Shown here: in pieces, positions 8,393 through 18,838 of the stretch
How the letters are laid out: the number at the start of each line of letters is the position of its first letter
Numbering within the stretch: the first letter of the stretch is position 1
From: an uncultured Ulvibacter sp.
GTDB lineage: Bacteria; Bacteroidota; Bacteroidia; Flavobacteriales; Flavobacteriaceae
Direction of reading: 5' to 3'
DNA: 64,000 nt
Assembly: GCA_943789105.1 (NCBI GenBank)
Contig: CALSSW010000003.1
Span: forward strand, 1 to 64,000
The notes under the pieces: model-generated
The model's input: only the letters and a program-made list of their open reading frames with translations
What the model was told of the DNA's origin: nothing
Databases searched by the model: none
Translations under genes and position numbers: made by a program

Positions 8393-11300
8393 TTGAAAAA
8401 CCAGGCTCCTTTTTTAATTTATGCTGCTGCTGCAGGCAGTGGTAAAACCTACACTCTAGTAAAAGAGTACGTAGGGTTTTTATTAAATCAACAAAAAAAC
8501 AACTATTACCAATCTTTGCTGGCACTAACCTTTACTAATAAGGCTGTTGCAGAGATGAAAGATCGCATCATTGAAAATTTGCTGATCTTTTCTGAGAAAT
8601 CTTCTACAACAAATCCACCACAAATGATGCAAGATCTTGCATCAGAGCTGCCCCTAGGACTGCCCAAAATTCAGACAAGGGCAAAGGCAATACTCACTCA
8701 CATGCTGCATAACTATGCCGCCTTTAGTGTTGAAACGATTGATAAATTTAACCATCGTCTTATTCGCACTTTTGCAAAAGATCTCTCCTTGCCTAGTAAT
8801 TTTGAGGTGGTTTTAGACCCAACTGCACTTCTTATAGAGGCCGTAGACAAACTCATAGATAAAACAGGGGTAGACCAAGCCATTACAAAGGTGTTAGTGG
8901 CCTTCGCCCTAGAAAAAGCTGATGACGATAAATCCTGGGATATCTCCAAAGATATTTTTAAAGCTGCAAAGCTCTTAAATAATGAAGATGATGCAGCGCA
9001 TATCTCGCTTTTTAAAGACAAAACACTTTCAGACTTTGGAGAATTTAAAAAAGAACTTCACAAACATAAGCACCTTGCTGAAGATCTTATTTTAAAAGCC
9101 ACAAATAAAGTTTCTGTTATTATTGAAACCCATGGCCTGGACAACAAATCCTTCTCAAGGGGTTCATTTATAACCTTTATAAATAGATTAATTAGCAAAG
9201 AGTATCCCAAGATAGATTTTTCGGCCATGTGGATACAAGACCTTGCACAAAAGCCAATGTATAGTGTCACTTGGGCAAAAAAAAATGAAGCTCTTGCTGC
9301 TATTATAGATCATAACCAATCAGTCTTTGAAGCCTTTATTGCTACAGCTCAAAAACAAGTAAATGCCCTTAGGTTTATTGCAGCTATTTTAAAAAACCTC
9401 ACCCCACTTTCTGTAATTAATTTGGTGAGTAAAGAACTTGCCACCCTACAAGAGGAACAAAATCTTGTGCCTATAGCACAGTTTAATGCCCTTATACACA
9501 AAGAAATAAAAGACCAACCAGCGCCCTTTATCTATGAGCGGTTGGGTGAGCGGTACAGTCATTTCTTTATTGATGAGTTTCAAGACACCTCTGTCATGCA
9601 ATGGCAAAACATGATTCCTTTGCTGGAAAATGCTCTATCTCAGGCACAAACCTCTAAAGACGGTTCGCTTCTCTTGGTGGGAGATGTAAAACAAGCAATT
9701 TACAGGTGGCGGGGAGGTAACCCAGAACAGTTTTTGTCACTCATCCATGAAAAATCTCCCTTTGACACGGCAAGTCCTGTGATAGAAAACCTACCTAAAA
9801 ATTATCGTAGCTTAAAAGAGATTGTAGGGTTTAACAATAACTTTTTCTCATACGTATCTCAGTATTTAGAAGACCCATTACATGAAAAATTATACCTTGA
9901 TGGCAACAAGCAAGAGCGTAACGAAAAAGCAAATGGATATGTTAATTTAGAATTTATTGACGCGCCAAATAAGGAAGAAAAAAACCAACTCTACGCAGAA
10001 AAAACCCTCGCTATTGTCAAGCATTTAAACGATCAAGGTTTTGCCTACAGTGATATTTGCGTGCTAACCCGCAAAAAAGATGATGGGGTGTTTTTAAGCA
10101 CCTATCTTATGGAGCATGAAATAGGCGTGATCTCCTCAGAAACATTATTACTTGAAAATTCTGGGGTAGTTTCATGTATTGTTAACACCATCTTATTAAG
10201 TGTACAACCCACAGACACCCAAACCAAAATACGATTGCTAGATTTCTTGCACGCTCATTTTAAAATAACCATAGATAAGCACTCTTTTTTCACTTCTTTT
10301 TTAGAAAAAGGCGCGCCGTTTTCTCAGACATTAAAAAAATATGATATTGATTTTGATCTTTTACAAGTAGCCCAAAAATCGTTATATCAAAGCGCAGAGT
10401 ATATCGTAAAACAATTTGGCTTAGATAAAATTGCCGATGCCTATTTATATGGTTTTATGGATCTTGTTTTTGAGTACCAACTAAAACCACAAGCAGACAC
10501 CTTAGAGTTTTTAGATTATTGGGAAACAAAAAGACAGACCGCCTCTATTGCCTGTGGAGAAAATACCAACGGTGTCCAGTTCATGACCATTCATAAGGCC
10601 AAGGGGCTTGAGTTTCCTGCGGTGATATTTCCATACGCCAATATAGATCTTTATAATGAGATAGAACCTAAAACTTGGATTTCTGTTCCAGATACCTGGA
10701 GCCAAGACTTTGATCAAACACTCATCAATTACAACAAAAGAATTGCTGATTATAACCAACAAGGCGCCGCGATACACAAAAAAAGAAGACAAACCATAGC
10801 CCTAGACAATTACAACCTATTGTATGTAACCCTTACGCGCGCTGTAGAGCACCTATATATCATCACAGAGAAACCCAAAGAAATTAAAGATACTATCAAA
10901 AATTCTCAGCAACTTTTTTCTGAATTTTTAAAACAACAAGGCTTGTGGGATGAGAACCAAGAGATATATGCCTTTGGAAATTCTAGCCCACAAACTCATG
11001 GAAAAAACAAGCAGCTCTTTAATAGGGTTTCTGTTAAGTTTCTTTCCAGCACACCTGAAGAGCATAATGTACATATCATAAAAAATAAGAACATTGCTGT
11101 GTCTGCAAAAATGAAAGAGGCTGTTGTAGAAGGAAACCTTTTTCATGACACCATGGAGGAAATAAAATATCATAGCGATGAAGCTTTTGTTTTCCAGAAA
11201 TTAAGACGCCTGGCTACCATCTCAGAGCAAAAAATTGCAGCCTTGCAATTGAAGGTGCAAACCGTATTACAAGATCCAGCCTTGCACCCTTTATTTGAAA

Positions 11301-11548
11301 GTGACGCTCAGGTGTTTAACGAGCGAGATATTATCACTAGGCAAGGATACACTCTAAGGCCTGATAGATTAAACTTTCATCCTCAAACAAACTCGGTAAC
11401 GATTGTAGATTACAAAACAGGTACTCCTAGTTATGAGCATGAAGATCAAATTAACGGCTATGCTACCGCGCTGTTAGATATGGGCTACACCATTAAAGAT
11501 AAAATTTTGGTCTACACAAATCAAACAATACTAATAAATAAAATTTAA
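8393..11548 (+). CDS. AddA/RecB-like UvrD-family helicase with C-terminal nuclease
   Basis: Likely the helicase-nuclease subunit that processes double-strand breaks for homologous recombination. The TTG start is chosen because it lies just ahead of motif [10 protein letters not shown] (Walker A, about residues 11-19), as expected for this family. Other superfamily 1A motifs are [10 protein letters not shown] (about 390), [13 protein letters not shown] (about 429) and the late [15 protein letters not shown] (about 726). The C-terminus carries a PD-(D/E)XK nuclease motif, LRPDRL followed by IVDYKTG (about 986-1008). The 1,051 residues fit the Bacteroidota AddA-like type. Its probable partner, an AddB-like nuclease, lies 2.8 kb downstream beyond kbl and an ompA-type gene. 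Confidence 0.85.
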   Translation: MKNQAPFLIYAAAAGSGKTYTLVKEYVGFLLNQQKNNYYQSLLALTFTNKAVAEMKDRIIENLLIFSEKSSTTNPPQMMQDLASELPLGLPKIQTRAKAILTHMLHNYAAFSVETIDKFNHRLIRTFAKDLSLPSNFEVVLDPTALLIEAVDKLIDKTGVDQAITKVLVAFALEKADDDKSWDISKDIFKAAKLLNNEDDAAHISLFKDKTLSDFGEFKKELHKHKHLAEDLILKATNKVSVIIETHGLDNKSFSRGSFITFINRLISKEYPKIDFSAMWIQDLAQKPMYSVTWAKKNEALAAIIDHNQSVFEAFIATAQKQVNALRFIAAILKNLTPLSVINLVSKELATLQEEQNLVPIAQFNALIHKEIKDQPAPFIYERLGERYSHFFIDEFQDTSVMQWQNMIPLLENALSQAQTSKDGSLLLVGDVKQAIYRWRGGNPEQFLSLIHEKSPFDTASPVIENLPKNYRSLKEIVGFNNNFFSYVSQYLEDPLHEKLYLDGNKQERNEKANGYVNLEFIDAPNKEEKNQLYAEKTLAIVKHLNDQGFAYSDICVLTRKKDDGVFLSTYLMEHEIGVISSETLLLENSGVVSCIVNTILLSVQPTDTQTKIRLLDFLHAHFKITIDKHSFFTSFLEKGAPFSQTLKKYDIDFDLLQVAQKSLYQSAEYIVKQFGLDKIADAYLYGFMDLVFEYQLKPQADTLEFLDYWETKRQTASIACGENTNGVQFMTIHKAKGLEFPAVIFPYANIDLYNEIEPKTWISVPDTWSQDFDQTLINYNKRIADYNQQGAAIHKKRRQTIALDNYNLLYVTLTRAVEHLYIITEKPKEIKDTIKNSQQLFSEFLKQQGLWDENQEIYAFGNSSPQTHGKNKQLFNRVSVKFLSSTPEEHNVHIIKNKNIAVSAKMKEAVVEGNLFHDTMEEIKYHSDEAFVFQKLRRLATISEQKIAALQLKVQTVLQDPALHPLFESDAQVFNERDIITRQGYTLRPDRLNFHPQTNSVTIVDYKTGTPSYEHEDQINGYATALLDMGYTIKDKILVYTNQTILINKI

Positions 11549-11553
11549 CTTTG
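11546..11553 (+). promoter_or_regulatory. -7 promoter element for kbl
   Basis: TAACTTTG fits TAnnTTTG and overlaps the stop codon of the AddA-like gene, 30 bp before the kbl ATG. No good TTG -33 partner is seen at normal spacing. Confidence 0.4.
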
Positions 11554-11582
11554 CTTTTTTAAAATCATCGCAATCTAGAGAT

Positions 11583-12776
11583 ATGTACGGAACCATTAAA
11601 GCGCATTTACAAAAGGAAATACAAGACATTAAAGACAATGGCCTTTTTAAAACAGAGCGTATCATTACCTCCCCTCAAGGCGCAGAAATAAAAATTAATA
11701 CCGGAGAAACAGTATTAAATTTTTGCTCAAATAATTACCTAGGGCTTTCTTCTCATCCAGAAGTTGTACAGGCAGCAAAAGATGCCATGGACACACACGG
11801 TTTTGGAATGTCATCGGTTCGTTTTATTTGCGGTACTCAAGACATCCATAAAAAATTGGAGTCTAAAATCGCAGATTTTTACGGTACTCAAGACACTATA
11901 TTATACGCCGCTGCTTTTGATGCTAACGGAGGTGTTTTTGAACCTTTACTTGGTAAAGAAGATGCTATAATTAGTGATTCTCTAAATCATGCTTCTATTA
12001 TTGATGGTGTCCGTTTGTGTAAGGCAGCACGTTACAGGTATGCCAACAACAATATGCAAGAGCTTGAGCAAAGACTCATAGAGGCAAATAAAAATGGCGC
12101 TCGTTTTAAAATCATAGTAACAGATGGGGTCTTTTCTATGGACGGCGTTGTTGCTTCTTTAGACAAAATATGTGACCTAGCAGACACCTACGACGCACTT
12201 GTGATGATTGATGAGTGTCATGCAACTGGTTTTATTGGTCAAACAGGTAGAGGAACCCTTGAAGACAAAGGGGTTATGGGCCGTATCGATATTATTACCG
12301 GAACTCTAGGAAAAGCCATGGGAGGCGCCATGGGAGGATACACTACCGGCAAAAAAGAAGTTATTGAGTTGTTGCGTCAACGCTCTAGACCTTATTTATT
12401 TTCAAATTCATTGGCTCCTGCAATTGTTGGGGCCTCCATAAAAGTATTTGAAATGCTCGAGAGCGATACTACTTTAAGAGATATTTTAGAGAGTAACACC
12501 AATTATTTTAAAAAAGCAATGAAAGATGCTGGTTTTGATATTGTAGATGGTGACTCTGCTATTGTTCCAGTAATGTTGTATGATGCCAAGCTTTCTCAGA
12601 CCATGGCAAATATGTTACTGGAAGAAGGGATTTATGTCATAGGCTTCTTCTACCCAGTGGTACCAAGGGATAAGGCTAGAATTAGGGTGCAGTTATCTGC
12701 AGCACATACCAAAGCACACCTAGACAAAGCCATACAAGGATTTATCAAAGTGGGTAAGAAACTAGAGGTTATATAG
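11583..12776 (+). CDS. kbl: Glycine C-acetyltransferase (2-amino-3-ketobutyrate CoA ligase)
   Basis: This PLP enzyme of the alpha-oxoamine synthase family cleaves 2-amino-3-ketobutyrate with CoA to glycine and acetyl-CoA, the second step of threonine breakdown. Seen in the sequence: full length (397 residues), [15 protein letters not shown] near 50, [10 protein letters not shown] near 78-90, the cofactor Asp in [10 protein letters not shown] (about 210) and the Schiff-base Lys in GTLGKAMGG (about 242). The motifs favour Kbl over the related BioF, HemA and serine palmitoyltransferase, and the N-terminus [13 protein letters not shown] is typical of Kbl. The tdh partner is not in the window. It sits between the two AddAB-like genes. 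Confidence 0.92.
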   Translation: MYGTIKAHLQKEIQDIKDNGLFKTERIITSPQGAEIKINTGETVLNFCSNNYLGLSSHPEVVQAAKDAMDTHGFGMSSVRFICGTQDIHKKLESKIADFYGTQDTILYAAAFDANGGVFEPLLGKEDAIISDSLNHASIIDGVRLCKAARYRYANNNMQELEQRLIEANKNGARFKIIVTDGVFSMDGVVASLDKICDLADTYDALVMIDECHATGFIGQTGRGTLEDKGVMGRIDIITGTLGKAMGGAMGGYTTGKKEVIELLRQRSRPYLFSNSLAPAIVGASIKVFEMLESDTTLRDILESNTNYFKKAMKDAGFDIVDGDSAIVPVMLYDAKLSQTMANMLLEEGIYVIGFFYPVVPRDKARIRVQLSAAHTKAHLDKAIQGFIKVGKKLEVI

Positions 12777-12840
12777 CTTCTTGTGATATATAAATACTCA
12801 AAAAAACTATCAAGTAAATAAAAATTTAATAGATTTGTTT

Positions 12841-12870
12841 TTGTTAATAAACTTTAACAACTTACTTTTG
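12841..12870 (+). promoter_or_regulatory. Flavobacterial promoter of the OmpA-type gene
   Basis: TTG at 12841 and TACTTTTG at 12863-12870 are separated by 19 nt, matching the TTG-N17-23-TAnnTTTG consensus. It lies 34 bp before the chosen ATG and inside the longer in-frame extension, which argues against the upstream start. Confidence 0.75.
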
Positions 12871-12903
12871 CATTTAATTATATACATAACTAAACAAATA
12901 ATT

Positions 12904-14292
12904 ATGAAACATCTTAAAAGTATCTTAGTTGCTGCTCTTATTCTATTAGTAACAGGCGTAACAAATGCTCAAGATAAAAACAATCCATGGGCTATCGAGG
13001 TAGGTTTAAACGCTGTTGATACATTCCCAACAGGTCTTAGAGACGGACAAGTAGACAAAGATTTCCAAAACGGGACTCTTTTTTCTGAATACTTTAATGT
13101 AGAAGATCATTACAATATTCTTCCATCTGTATCTAGAGTTGCGGTAGGGTATTACTTAGGTGATGGATTTACAATGGGCGCAGTAGGTACTGTAAACAAA
13201 GTAGAAAGACTAGGAACACTTGAAATTGAAAGTATAAATTACTACGGTTTTGATGGAGAAATAAAATATAGCTTCAGAGAAATGCTAGGAAACGGTTGGG
13301 TTGATCCTTCTATCGGTATTGGTGGAGGTTACACTTGGCTAGGAGATGCAAGATTTGGTACCGCTAACGGTTTAGCAGGTGTTAAGTTTTGGATGTCAGA
13401 ATCATTGGCTTTAAACGTACAATCTACCTATAAGCATTCTTTTGAAGATTACGGAGCAAAGCATTTCCAACATTCTGTTGGTCTATTGTTTAAGTTTGGA
13501 GGAAAAGATACAGACTCAGATGGTGTCTATGATCACGAAGATGCTTGTCCAGAAACTGCAGGTCTTGCTCAGTTTAACGGTTGTCCAGATACAGATCTTG
13601 ACGGCGTAGAGGATAGAGAAGATACCTGTCCTAACACCCCTGGTCTTGCAGAATTTGCAGGTTGTCCAGATACAGATGCCGATGGTGTTGCAGATCCACA
13701 AGATGCTTGTCCTACTGTTGCAGGTCTAGCTTCTATGAATGGTTGTCCAGATGCAGATGCAGATGGTGTAACTGATGCAGATGACGCGTGTCCTACTCAA
13801 GCTGGTGATAAAGCTAATAAAGGATGCCCATGGCCAGATAGTGATAACGATGGTGTTTTAGACAAAGACGATGAATGTCCTGCAGTAGTTGGTACTGTTG
13901 CAAACAAAGGATGTCCAGAAGTACCTCAATTAACTATTGAGATTATGAAAGATTTGAATGACATGTCAAAAACGATTTTATTTGATATTGGAGACTCAAC
14001 AGTACATTCAGATTCTTATGATACACTTCAAAAAATGAAAGATATCATGAGTACCTACTCAGATGCTTCTTTTGTAATCACTGGTTACACAGATAACACT
14101 GGTAGCGCCGCTAAAAACCAAACACTTTCTGAAGAGAGAGCAATGGCTGTGAAAACATATTTAGAATCACTGGGGCTTGCTGCAGGTAGATTATCTACAG
14201 AGGGTGCTTCAACTTCTAATCCAGTTGCATCAAATAACACAAGAGCTGGTAGAAAACAAAACAGACGTGTAGAGGTTTCTTCTAAAGAGTAA
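12904..14292 (+). CDS. OmpA-family outer membrane protein with thrombospondin type 3 repeats
   Basis: A 462-residue outer-membrane protein linking the membrane to peptidoglycan. The chosen start MKHLKSILVAALILLVTGVT gives a signal peptide ending in NAQ. Residues to about 200 form a beta-barrel-like region. Five calcium-binding thrombospondin type 3 repeats of the D-D-DGV-D--D-CP form follow (about 200-340). The C-terminus is an OmpA domain (about 350-462) with ITGYTDNTG, LSEERAMAVKTYL and NNTRAGRKQNRRVEV, the peptidoglycan-binding signature. It has its own promoter and terminator and is probably abundant, as in other Flavobacteria. It lies between the two AddAB-like genes but has no evident functional link to them. 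Confidence 0.93.
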   Translation: MKHLKSILVAALILLVTGVTNAQDKNNPWAIEVGLNAVDTFPTGLRDGQVDKDFQNGTLFSEYFNVEDHYNILPSVSRVAVGYYLGDGFTMGAVGTVNKVERLGTLEIESINYYGFDGEIKYSFREMLGNGWVDPSIGIGGGYTWLGDARFGTANGLAGVKFWMSESLALNVQSTYKHSFEDYGAKHFQHSVGLLFKFGGKDTDSDGVYDHEDACPETAGLAQFNGCPDTDLDGVEDREDTCPNTPGLAEFAGCPDTDADGVADPQDACPTVAGLASMNGCPDADADGVTDADDACPTQAGDKANKGCPWPDSDNDGVLDKDDECPAVVGTVANKGCPEVPQLTIEIMKDLNDMSKTILFDIGDSTVHSDSYDTLQKMKDIMSTYSDASFVITGYTDNTGSAAKNQTLSEERAMAVKTYLESLGLAAGRLSTEGASTSNPVASNNTRAGRKQNRRVEVSSKE

Positions 14293-14313
14293 TCTTCCAC
14301 AAATAATTAATAG

Positions 14314-14345
14314 AAAACGCCTCCTTTTAAGGGGGCGTTTCTTAT
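14314..14345 (+). terminator. Rho-independent terminator of the OmpA-type gene
   Basis: AAACGCCTCC pairs with GGGGGCGTTT (one G-T pair) around the loop TTTTAA, followed by TTTCTTATTTTT. It ends only about 10 bp before the next start codon. Confidence 0.8.
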
Positions 14346-14354
14346 TTTTATAAC

Positions 14355-17066
14355 ATGCATACTTTTCAAGAAGAAACAATACTTTACCTCACAAAAAAAC
14401 ACGGCTCTTTATCGCAGCTTACTATCATTCTTCCAAGTAAAAGAGCGGGGGGGGTTTTCTTAAACCATCTCAAAAATCAGGCGCTTCACACAAGTTTCGC
14501 TCCTAAAATTATTAGCATAGAAACATTTATAGAACATGTTTCTGACCTTCAGATTATTGACCCAACTGCGCTGTTGTTTAGAAGCTATGAAACCTATCTC
14601 AAACTAGATAGTATTCTTGAGAAAGAAAGCTTTGACACCTACAGTACATGGGCCACTACATTACTTGGAGATTTTAACGAGATGGATCGTTATCTTCTAG
14701 ACACGCACTCATTTTTTAACTACCTCAATGATATTCAAGATTTAAATCATTGGTATCTTAGAGATGATAAAACCCCGCTTATAGAAAAATACCTTGCTTT
14801 TTGGAATAGCCTTCAAGAATTTCACAAAAACCTAAAAGACCACTTATTAAAAGACCACTTAGGCTATCAAGGACTCGTCTATAGAAAAGCGGCCGAAGAC
14901 ATCTCTCATTACATGGAGGCCAACCAAAGCACAAAGCATGTTTTTATAGGGTTTAATGCCCTTAATGCCGCAGAGCAGACAATAATGCAAGAACTTCTAG
15001 AACTAGACCAAAACGAGGTTATTTGGGACACAGACAGCTATTTCTTTGAAGATACCGCCCACAGCGCATCGTTGTTTTTAAGAGGATATAAAAAAAATTG
15101 GAAGCACTACCAAAAAAAACCATTCACCAACATTGCTAGTAATTTTAGTAAACCCAAGGCATTTTCATTTGTTGGGGTACAAAAAAATATTGGGCAGGTC
15201 AAATATGTAGGCAATCTATTGTCCACATACACTAAAGAACAACTTGCTCAAACTGCTATTGTTTTGGCAGATGAAAACCTATTAGTGCCCTTATTACACT
15301 CACTGCCTGAAAATGTTGATGAGGTAAACATTACTATGGGGGTATCTCTAAAAACGATGCCTTATGCTACTTTTTTTGAAATTTTGTTTTCGGTAAAAGC
15401 AAAACCTGCTGGCAGTTATTATTATAAAGATGTTCAAGCTCTTTTAAGTCATCCACTTATTGCCAACATGATGGTAAGTGCAGACGCTATGTTAGCTCAT
15501 ATTAAAAAAGAGAATATAACCCACAACACCCAGGAGTATTTACAATCAATTTCAAATCCAAAGGATCTTGAAATTATACAATTGTTATTTCAAGACTGGG
15601 GGCTTGACAGCGGCATGGCTATTACCTGTTGTAATAATTTACTGGATCGTGTAGCCTCGTCAAATTTAACTACTATCCAAGAGGTTTGTATATCTTACTT
15701 GCAAGATATATTTTCGAAAATTTCCGCTCTTAATGAGACCTATAGCTACCTAACAACACTCAAAACAGTGCAACAGCTATATAGAGAACTCATCGCAAGC
15801 ACAAGCTTAGATTTCAAGGGAGAGGCCTACCAGGGGCTTCAAATTATGGGGGTGTTAGAGACAAGGGTTTTAGACTTTAAAAATGTAATAATGACCTCTG
15901 TAAACGAGGGCACCTTACCCTCTGGGAAATCAAACAACTCTTTTATTACTTATGATTTAAAAAAGCAATACAACCTGCCAAGCTTTACAGAGAAAGACGC
16001 AATTTACACCTATCATTTCACCCATTTGTTACAAAGAGTAGAAACGGCCACTCTTCTATATAACACCCACTCAGAGGGATTAAATACAGGAGAGAAAAGT
16101 AGATTTTTATTACAACTTGAAGTGGGCAATCTAGCCAATCACAACATTACACATTCTACCGTTAGCCCAACAATAACGATGGGTCAAAAAACATTGGCAC
16201 GTGTAGAAAAGACACCGAAAATTTTAAAGCGTTTACAAGAAATAGCCTCTAAGGGTTTTTCTCCGTCTTCTCTTACCAGCTATATTAGGAACCCTATAGA
16301 TTTTTATTTTCAGAAGGTATTAAAAATCCAAGAGCATAAAGAAGTAGAAGAAACCGTTGCGGCCAATACCCTAGGAACCATAGTGCATGATACCCTCGAG
16401 GAGTTATACACCCCCTTTGTGTCCAAGGAATTATCGGTAGCTGCTTTAGAGAGCATCTATCCTAAAATTTCGGCAGAGATTACAGCACAGTTTACAAAAA
16501 GCTTCAAGGGAGGAGATTTCTCTAAAGGCAAAAACCTACTCATTTTTGAAGTTGCAAAAAAGTATGTGTCTAATTTTATTGACTTTGAAATTAAAGAGGT
16601 GAAGGCAGGTCATAAAATCATAATTAAAGCACTTGAGGCAGACTTAGGTATTAGTGTTGAGGTGCCGGGGCTTGATTTTCCGGTTCGCGTTGGCGGTAAG
16701 GTAGACCGTATAGACCACTACAACGGCCAGATGCGTATTATTGATTACAAAACAGGAAAAGTAGAGCAAAAAGATCTGGTAGTTTCGCACTGGGAAAAAA
16801 TTAGGCAAGAATACTCCTTAAGTAAAGCGTTCCAGGTACTAACCTACGCGCTTATATACAATGACAAAGCGCCAATTACCCGGGCATTTGGAGGGATTAT
16901 TTCTTTTAAAAACTTAGGAGCTGGCTTTTTAAAATTTACAGAAAAAACAGATAAAAAAGACGCGACCATCACTCAAGAAACACTAGTGATGTTTAAGGAG
17001 CAACTCGTTGCTTTAATTCAAGAAATATGTGATATGAGTATCGATTTTCAAGAAAAAGAGGTGTAG
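14355..17066 (+). CDS. AddB-like PD-(D/E)XK nuclease (inactivated-helicase family)
   Basis: The probable second subunit of an AddAB-type recombination nuclease. The 903-residue protein starts with an AddB-like ILPSKRAGGVFLNHL segment (about 24-38) in place of a canonical Walker A, as in family members with a degenerate helicase domain. Near the C-terminus is the nuclease core VGGKVDRIDH followed by MRIIDYKTGKV (about 777-800). I see no obvious four-Cys iron-sulfur cluster like that of Bacillus AddB. It ends exactly where the next ATG begins, so translation with the hydrolase gene is coupled. The AddA-like partner is upstream on the same strand, separated by kbl and the ompA-type gene. Confidence 0.8.
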   Translation: MHTFQEETILYLTKKHGSLSQLTIILPSKRAGGVFLNHLKNQALHTSFAPKIISIETFIEHVSDLQIIDPTALLFRSYETYLKLDSILEKESFDTYSTWATTLLGDFNEMDRYLLDTHSFFNYLNDIQDLNHWYLRDDKTPLIEKYLAFWNSLQEFHKNLKDHLLKDHLGYQGLVYRKAAEDISHYMEANQSTKHVFIGFNALNAAEQTIMQELLELDQNEVIWDTDSYFFEDTAHSASLFLRGYKKNWKHYQKKPFTNIASNFSKPKAFSFVGVQKNIGQVKYVGNLLSTYTKEQLAQTAIVLADENLLVPLLHSLPENVDEVNITMGVSLKTMPYATFFEILFSVKAKPAGSYYYKDVQALLSHPLIANMMVSADAMLAHIKKENITHNTQEYLQSISNPKDLEIIQLLFQDWGLDSGMAITCCNNLLDRVASSNLTTIQEVCISYLQDIFSKISALNETYSYLTTLKTVQQLYRELIASTSLDFKGEAYQGLQIMGVLETRVLDFKNVIMTSVNEGTLPSGKSNNSFITYDLKKQYNLPSFTEKDAIYTYHFTHLLQRVETATLLYNTHSEGLNTGEKSRFLLQLEVGNLANHNITHSTVSPTITMGQKTLARVEKTPKILKRLQEIASKGFSPSSLTSYIRNPIDFYFQKVLKIQEHKEVEETVAANTLGTIVHDTLEELYTPFVSKELSVAALESIYPKISAEITAQFTKSFKGGDFSKGKNLLIFEVAKKYVSNFIDFEIKEVKAGHKIIIKALEADLGISVEVPGLDFPVRVGGKVDRIDHYNGQMRIIDYKTGKVEQKDLVVSHWEKIRQEYSLSKAFQVLTYALIYNDKAPITRAFGGIISFKNLGAGFLKFTEKTDKKDATITQETLVMFKEQLVALIQEICDMSIDFQEKEV

Positions 17067-17921
17067 ATGCAGTCTATCAAAAACCAAGTACTCGCTCCAT
17101 TACAGCCAGCACAAAAACCTATTGTGTATGACGCCTATTTTAAAAATGACCGAAAGGCTAAAGCAGTTGTAATTTTTTGTCATGGCTATAAAGGATTTAA
17201 AGATTGGGGTCCTTGGCATTTGGTTGCAACCGCCTTTGCAAAGGCAGGGTTCTTTTTTCTGAAATTTAATTTCTCTCACAATGGCGGGACTGTACACCAA
17301 CCCATTGATTTTCCAGACTTAGAGTCTTTTGCACAAAATAATTACTCCTTAGAGCTAGATGATGTAGATAGGGTATTAGATTTTATTTGCGCAGATTCTA
17401 ACTATAGTAACCAGATAGATGCCTCAAAAATAAGCTTAATTGGCCACAGCAGAGGCGGTGGTATTGCGCTTATTAAAGCCCAAGAAGACCCAAGGGTAAA
17501 CAAGGTTGTTACCTGGGCAGGGGTGAGTGATTATAAAGCGCGTTTCCAAGAAAATACGCCAGGATTTTTAGAATTTAAAAAACAAGGAGTGTATTATGTC
17601 CAAAACGCCAGAACAAAACAGCAGCTGCCTCACTACTGGCAATTTTACACCAATTTTATAGAAAACCAAAAGCGACTAACTATTAAAAGAGCTGTGCAAG
17701 AATTACAAAAACCGGGGTTAATTATTCATGGAGAGAATGACACTACAGTGGGTATGCAAGAGGCCCAAAATTTACACCAATGGGGCAACACCAGCGAGCT
17801 TTTTATAGCCCCAGAAGCAAACCATGTTTTTAACGCCAAACATCCCTACCCCCAGGCTAGTATGCCAAAGGCGCTTACTGATGTTGTAACAAAAACAATT
17901 TTATTTTTAAGCGCTTTATAA
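17067..17921 (+). CDS. Alpha/beta hydrolase (dienelactone-hydrolase/BAAT-like)
   Basis: A 284-residue cytoplasmic alpha/beta hydrolase without a signal peptide. Visible features are the oxyanion strand VIFCHGYKGFKDWG (about 32-45), the nucleophile elbow LIGHSRGGG (Ser near 129), an acid region LIIHGENDTTVG (about 220-231) and the C-terminal catalytic His in EANHVFNAKHP (about 250). The substrate is unknown. The start codon directly follows the AddB-like stop (TAG ATG), so it is cotranscribed with that gene, a linkage I cannot explain functionally. Confidence 0.75.
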   Translation: MQSIKNQVLAPLQPAQKPIVYDAYFKNDRKAKAVVIFCHGYKGFKDWGPWHLVATAFAKAGFFFLKFNFSHNGGTVHQPIDFPDLESFAQNNYSLELDDVDRVLDFICADSNYSNQIDASKISLIGHSRGGGIALIKAQEDPRVNKVVTWAGVSDYKARFQENTPGFLEFKKQGVYYVQNARTKQQLPHYWQFYTNFIENQKRLTIKRAVQELQKPGLIIHGENDTTVGMQEAQNLHQWGNTSELFIAPEANHVFNAKHPYPQASMPKALTDVVTKTILFLSAL

Positions 17922-17968
17922 TGGGTGCCTTTAATATTATTTTTAAATTGCCATAAAAACTAAGCATT

Positions 17969-18568
17969 ATGAGAAACTTCCTTTATGTAATTATAGCCCT
18001 ATTGATTATCTCCTGTGAAACCGACCAGAACGGTTGCCCTGGAGAACTTACATTAACTGCTAATTTATTGGAGGCAGAGGTGCGTTACACTGCAGTTTCA
18101 AATGTTGAGAATTGTCTAGCATACAAAGATGCAATTACCCAGTATATTGATTGTTCTAATGTACTTGCAGAATTTGAGAAAGATATATATCGTGAAATTA
18201 TTGCTTTTTTACCCTGCTCAGACAATGAAAACACTCTGTCTTTACAAGGAACCTGGAATTTAACATCTATTGTCAATGCAGGTGGTCCTGTAGATATAAT
18301 AGCAACTTGTGCAAATGAAAATTACATCACAGCAACTGCTAGTTCTGGGACGGCATATTTTCATTTTAATGAAGATCAAAATGGCAACTCTGTACCTTGT
18401 TTTGTGAGTGATACAGATAATTTTACCTACACAAATTTTCCAGAAGGTTCTAGCCAGTTTGTATTAACCACAGAATCTGGCGAGGTCCTAGCGGGGATAT
18501 TGATAGAATTTGGAACTGAGTTATCTATAACCGATAATGATGATATTTTAACATTTACAAAGCAGTAA
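17969..18568 (+). CDS. Lipoprotein of unknown function (lipocalin-like region)
   Basis: A 199-residue predicted lipoprotein with N-terminus MRNFLYVIIALLIISCETDQ; lipobox LIISC, with acidic residues after the Cys that favour surface export. The first third has several Cys (CPGEL, VENCLAYK, YIDCSN, LPCSD) that could form disulfides. From about residue 90, LQGTWNLTSIVNAGG opens a beta-rich domain reminiscent of small lipocalin-like (DUF4923/5004-type) lipoproteins; this is a weak resemblance. It follows the hydrolase by 47 bp and is closed by a terminator. Confidence 0.6.
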   Translation: MRNFLYVIIALLIISCETDQNGCPGELTLTANLLEAEVRYTAVSNVENCLAYKDAITQYIDCSNVLAEFEKDIYREIIAFLPCSDNENTLSLQGTWNLTSIVNAGGPVDIIATCANENYITATASSGTAYFHFNEDQNGNSVPCFVSDTDNFTYTNFPEGSSQFVLTTESGEVLAGILIEFGTELSITDNDDILTFTKQ

Positions 18569-18576
18569 ATCCTTTT

Positions 18577-18610
18577 AAAACCCTTGCAGAAAGGTGAGGG
18601 TTTTTTATTT
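18577..18610 (+). terminator. Rho-independent terminator after the lipoprotein gene
   Basis: AAAACCCT and AGGGTTTT pair around a 12-nt loop and the right arm continues into TTTTTT. It closes the rightward block that starts at the AddB-like gene. Confidence 0.7.
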
Positions 18611-18684
18611 CTGAAATTCCTCTTTAGAGCAGATATGTTGGCACAACATAGGTTGTTAAAGATGGTAAAAGCCGAAAAGAACGT

Positions 18685-18706
18685 AAAAGTCTGTCAAAAG
18701 TCTGTC
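18685..18706 (+). repeat. Tandem 11-bp repeat beside tRNA-Ala
   Basis: AAAAGTCTGTC occurs twice head to tail, and its second copy forms the 18-bp motif (18696-18713) also present inverted at 787-804. An imperfect palindrome TATGTTG-GCA-CAACATA lies just upstream at 18634-18650. The stretch 18611-18803 has no gene; these repeats are all I see in it. Confidence 0.6.
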
Positions 18707-18803
18707 AATTTTTAGTAGTTTTATGCTGTTCTTTGAGTTGTATAGATAAAAATATTATTAGCCTTTTAGAAGGTTTCACAACTGGCTAGCCCCCACAGAC
18801 CAT

Positions 18804-18835
18804 AAAAAAAGCAACACCGACAAGATGTTGCTTTT
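18804..18835 (-). terminator. Terminator of the tRNA-Ala gene
   Basis: Read leftward, AGCAACA and TGTTGCT pair around a 9-nt loop, extended by A-T pairs, and run into seven T, a few bases after the tRNA 3' end. Confidence 0.85.
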
Positions 18836-18838
18836 AAG

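Noticed and set aside
8319-8525. Short leftward reading frame over the start of the AddA-like gene
   Set aside because: It overlaps motif I of a clear AddA-like gene on the other strand and has no recognisable features.
8713-9270. Leftward open frames inside the AddA-like gene
   Set aside because: Antisense shadows of a well-supported coding region.
12835-12903. Longer start for the OmpA-type protein
   Set aside because: It overlaps a full-consensus promoter; MKHLKSILVAALILL gives a standard signal peptide.
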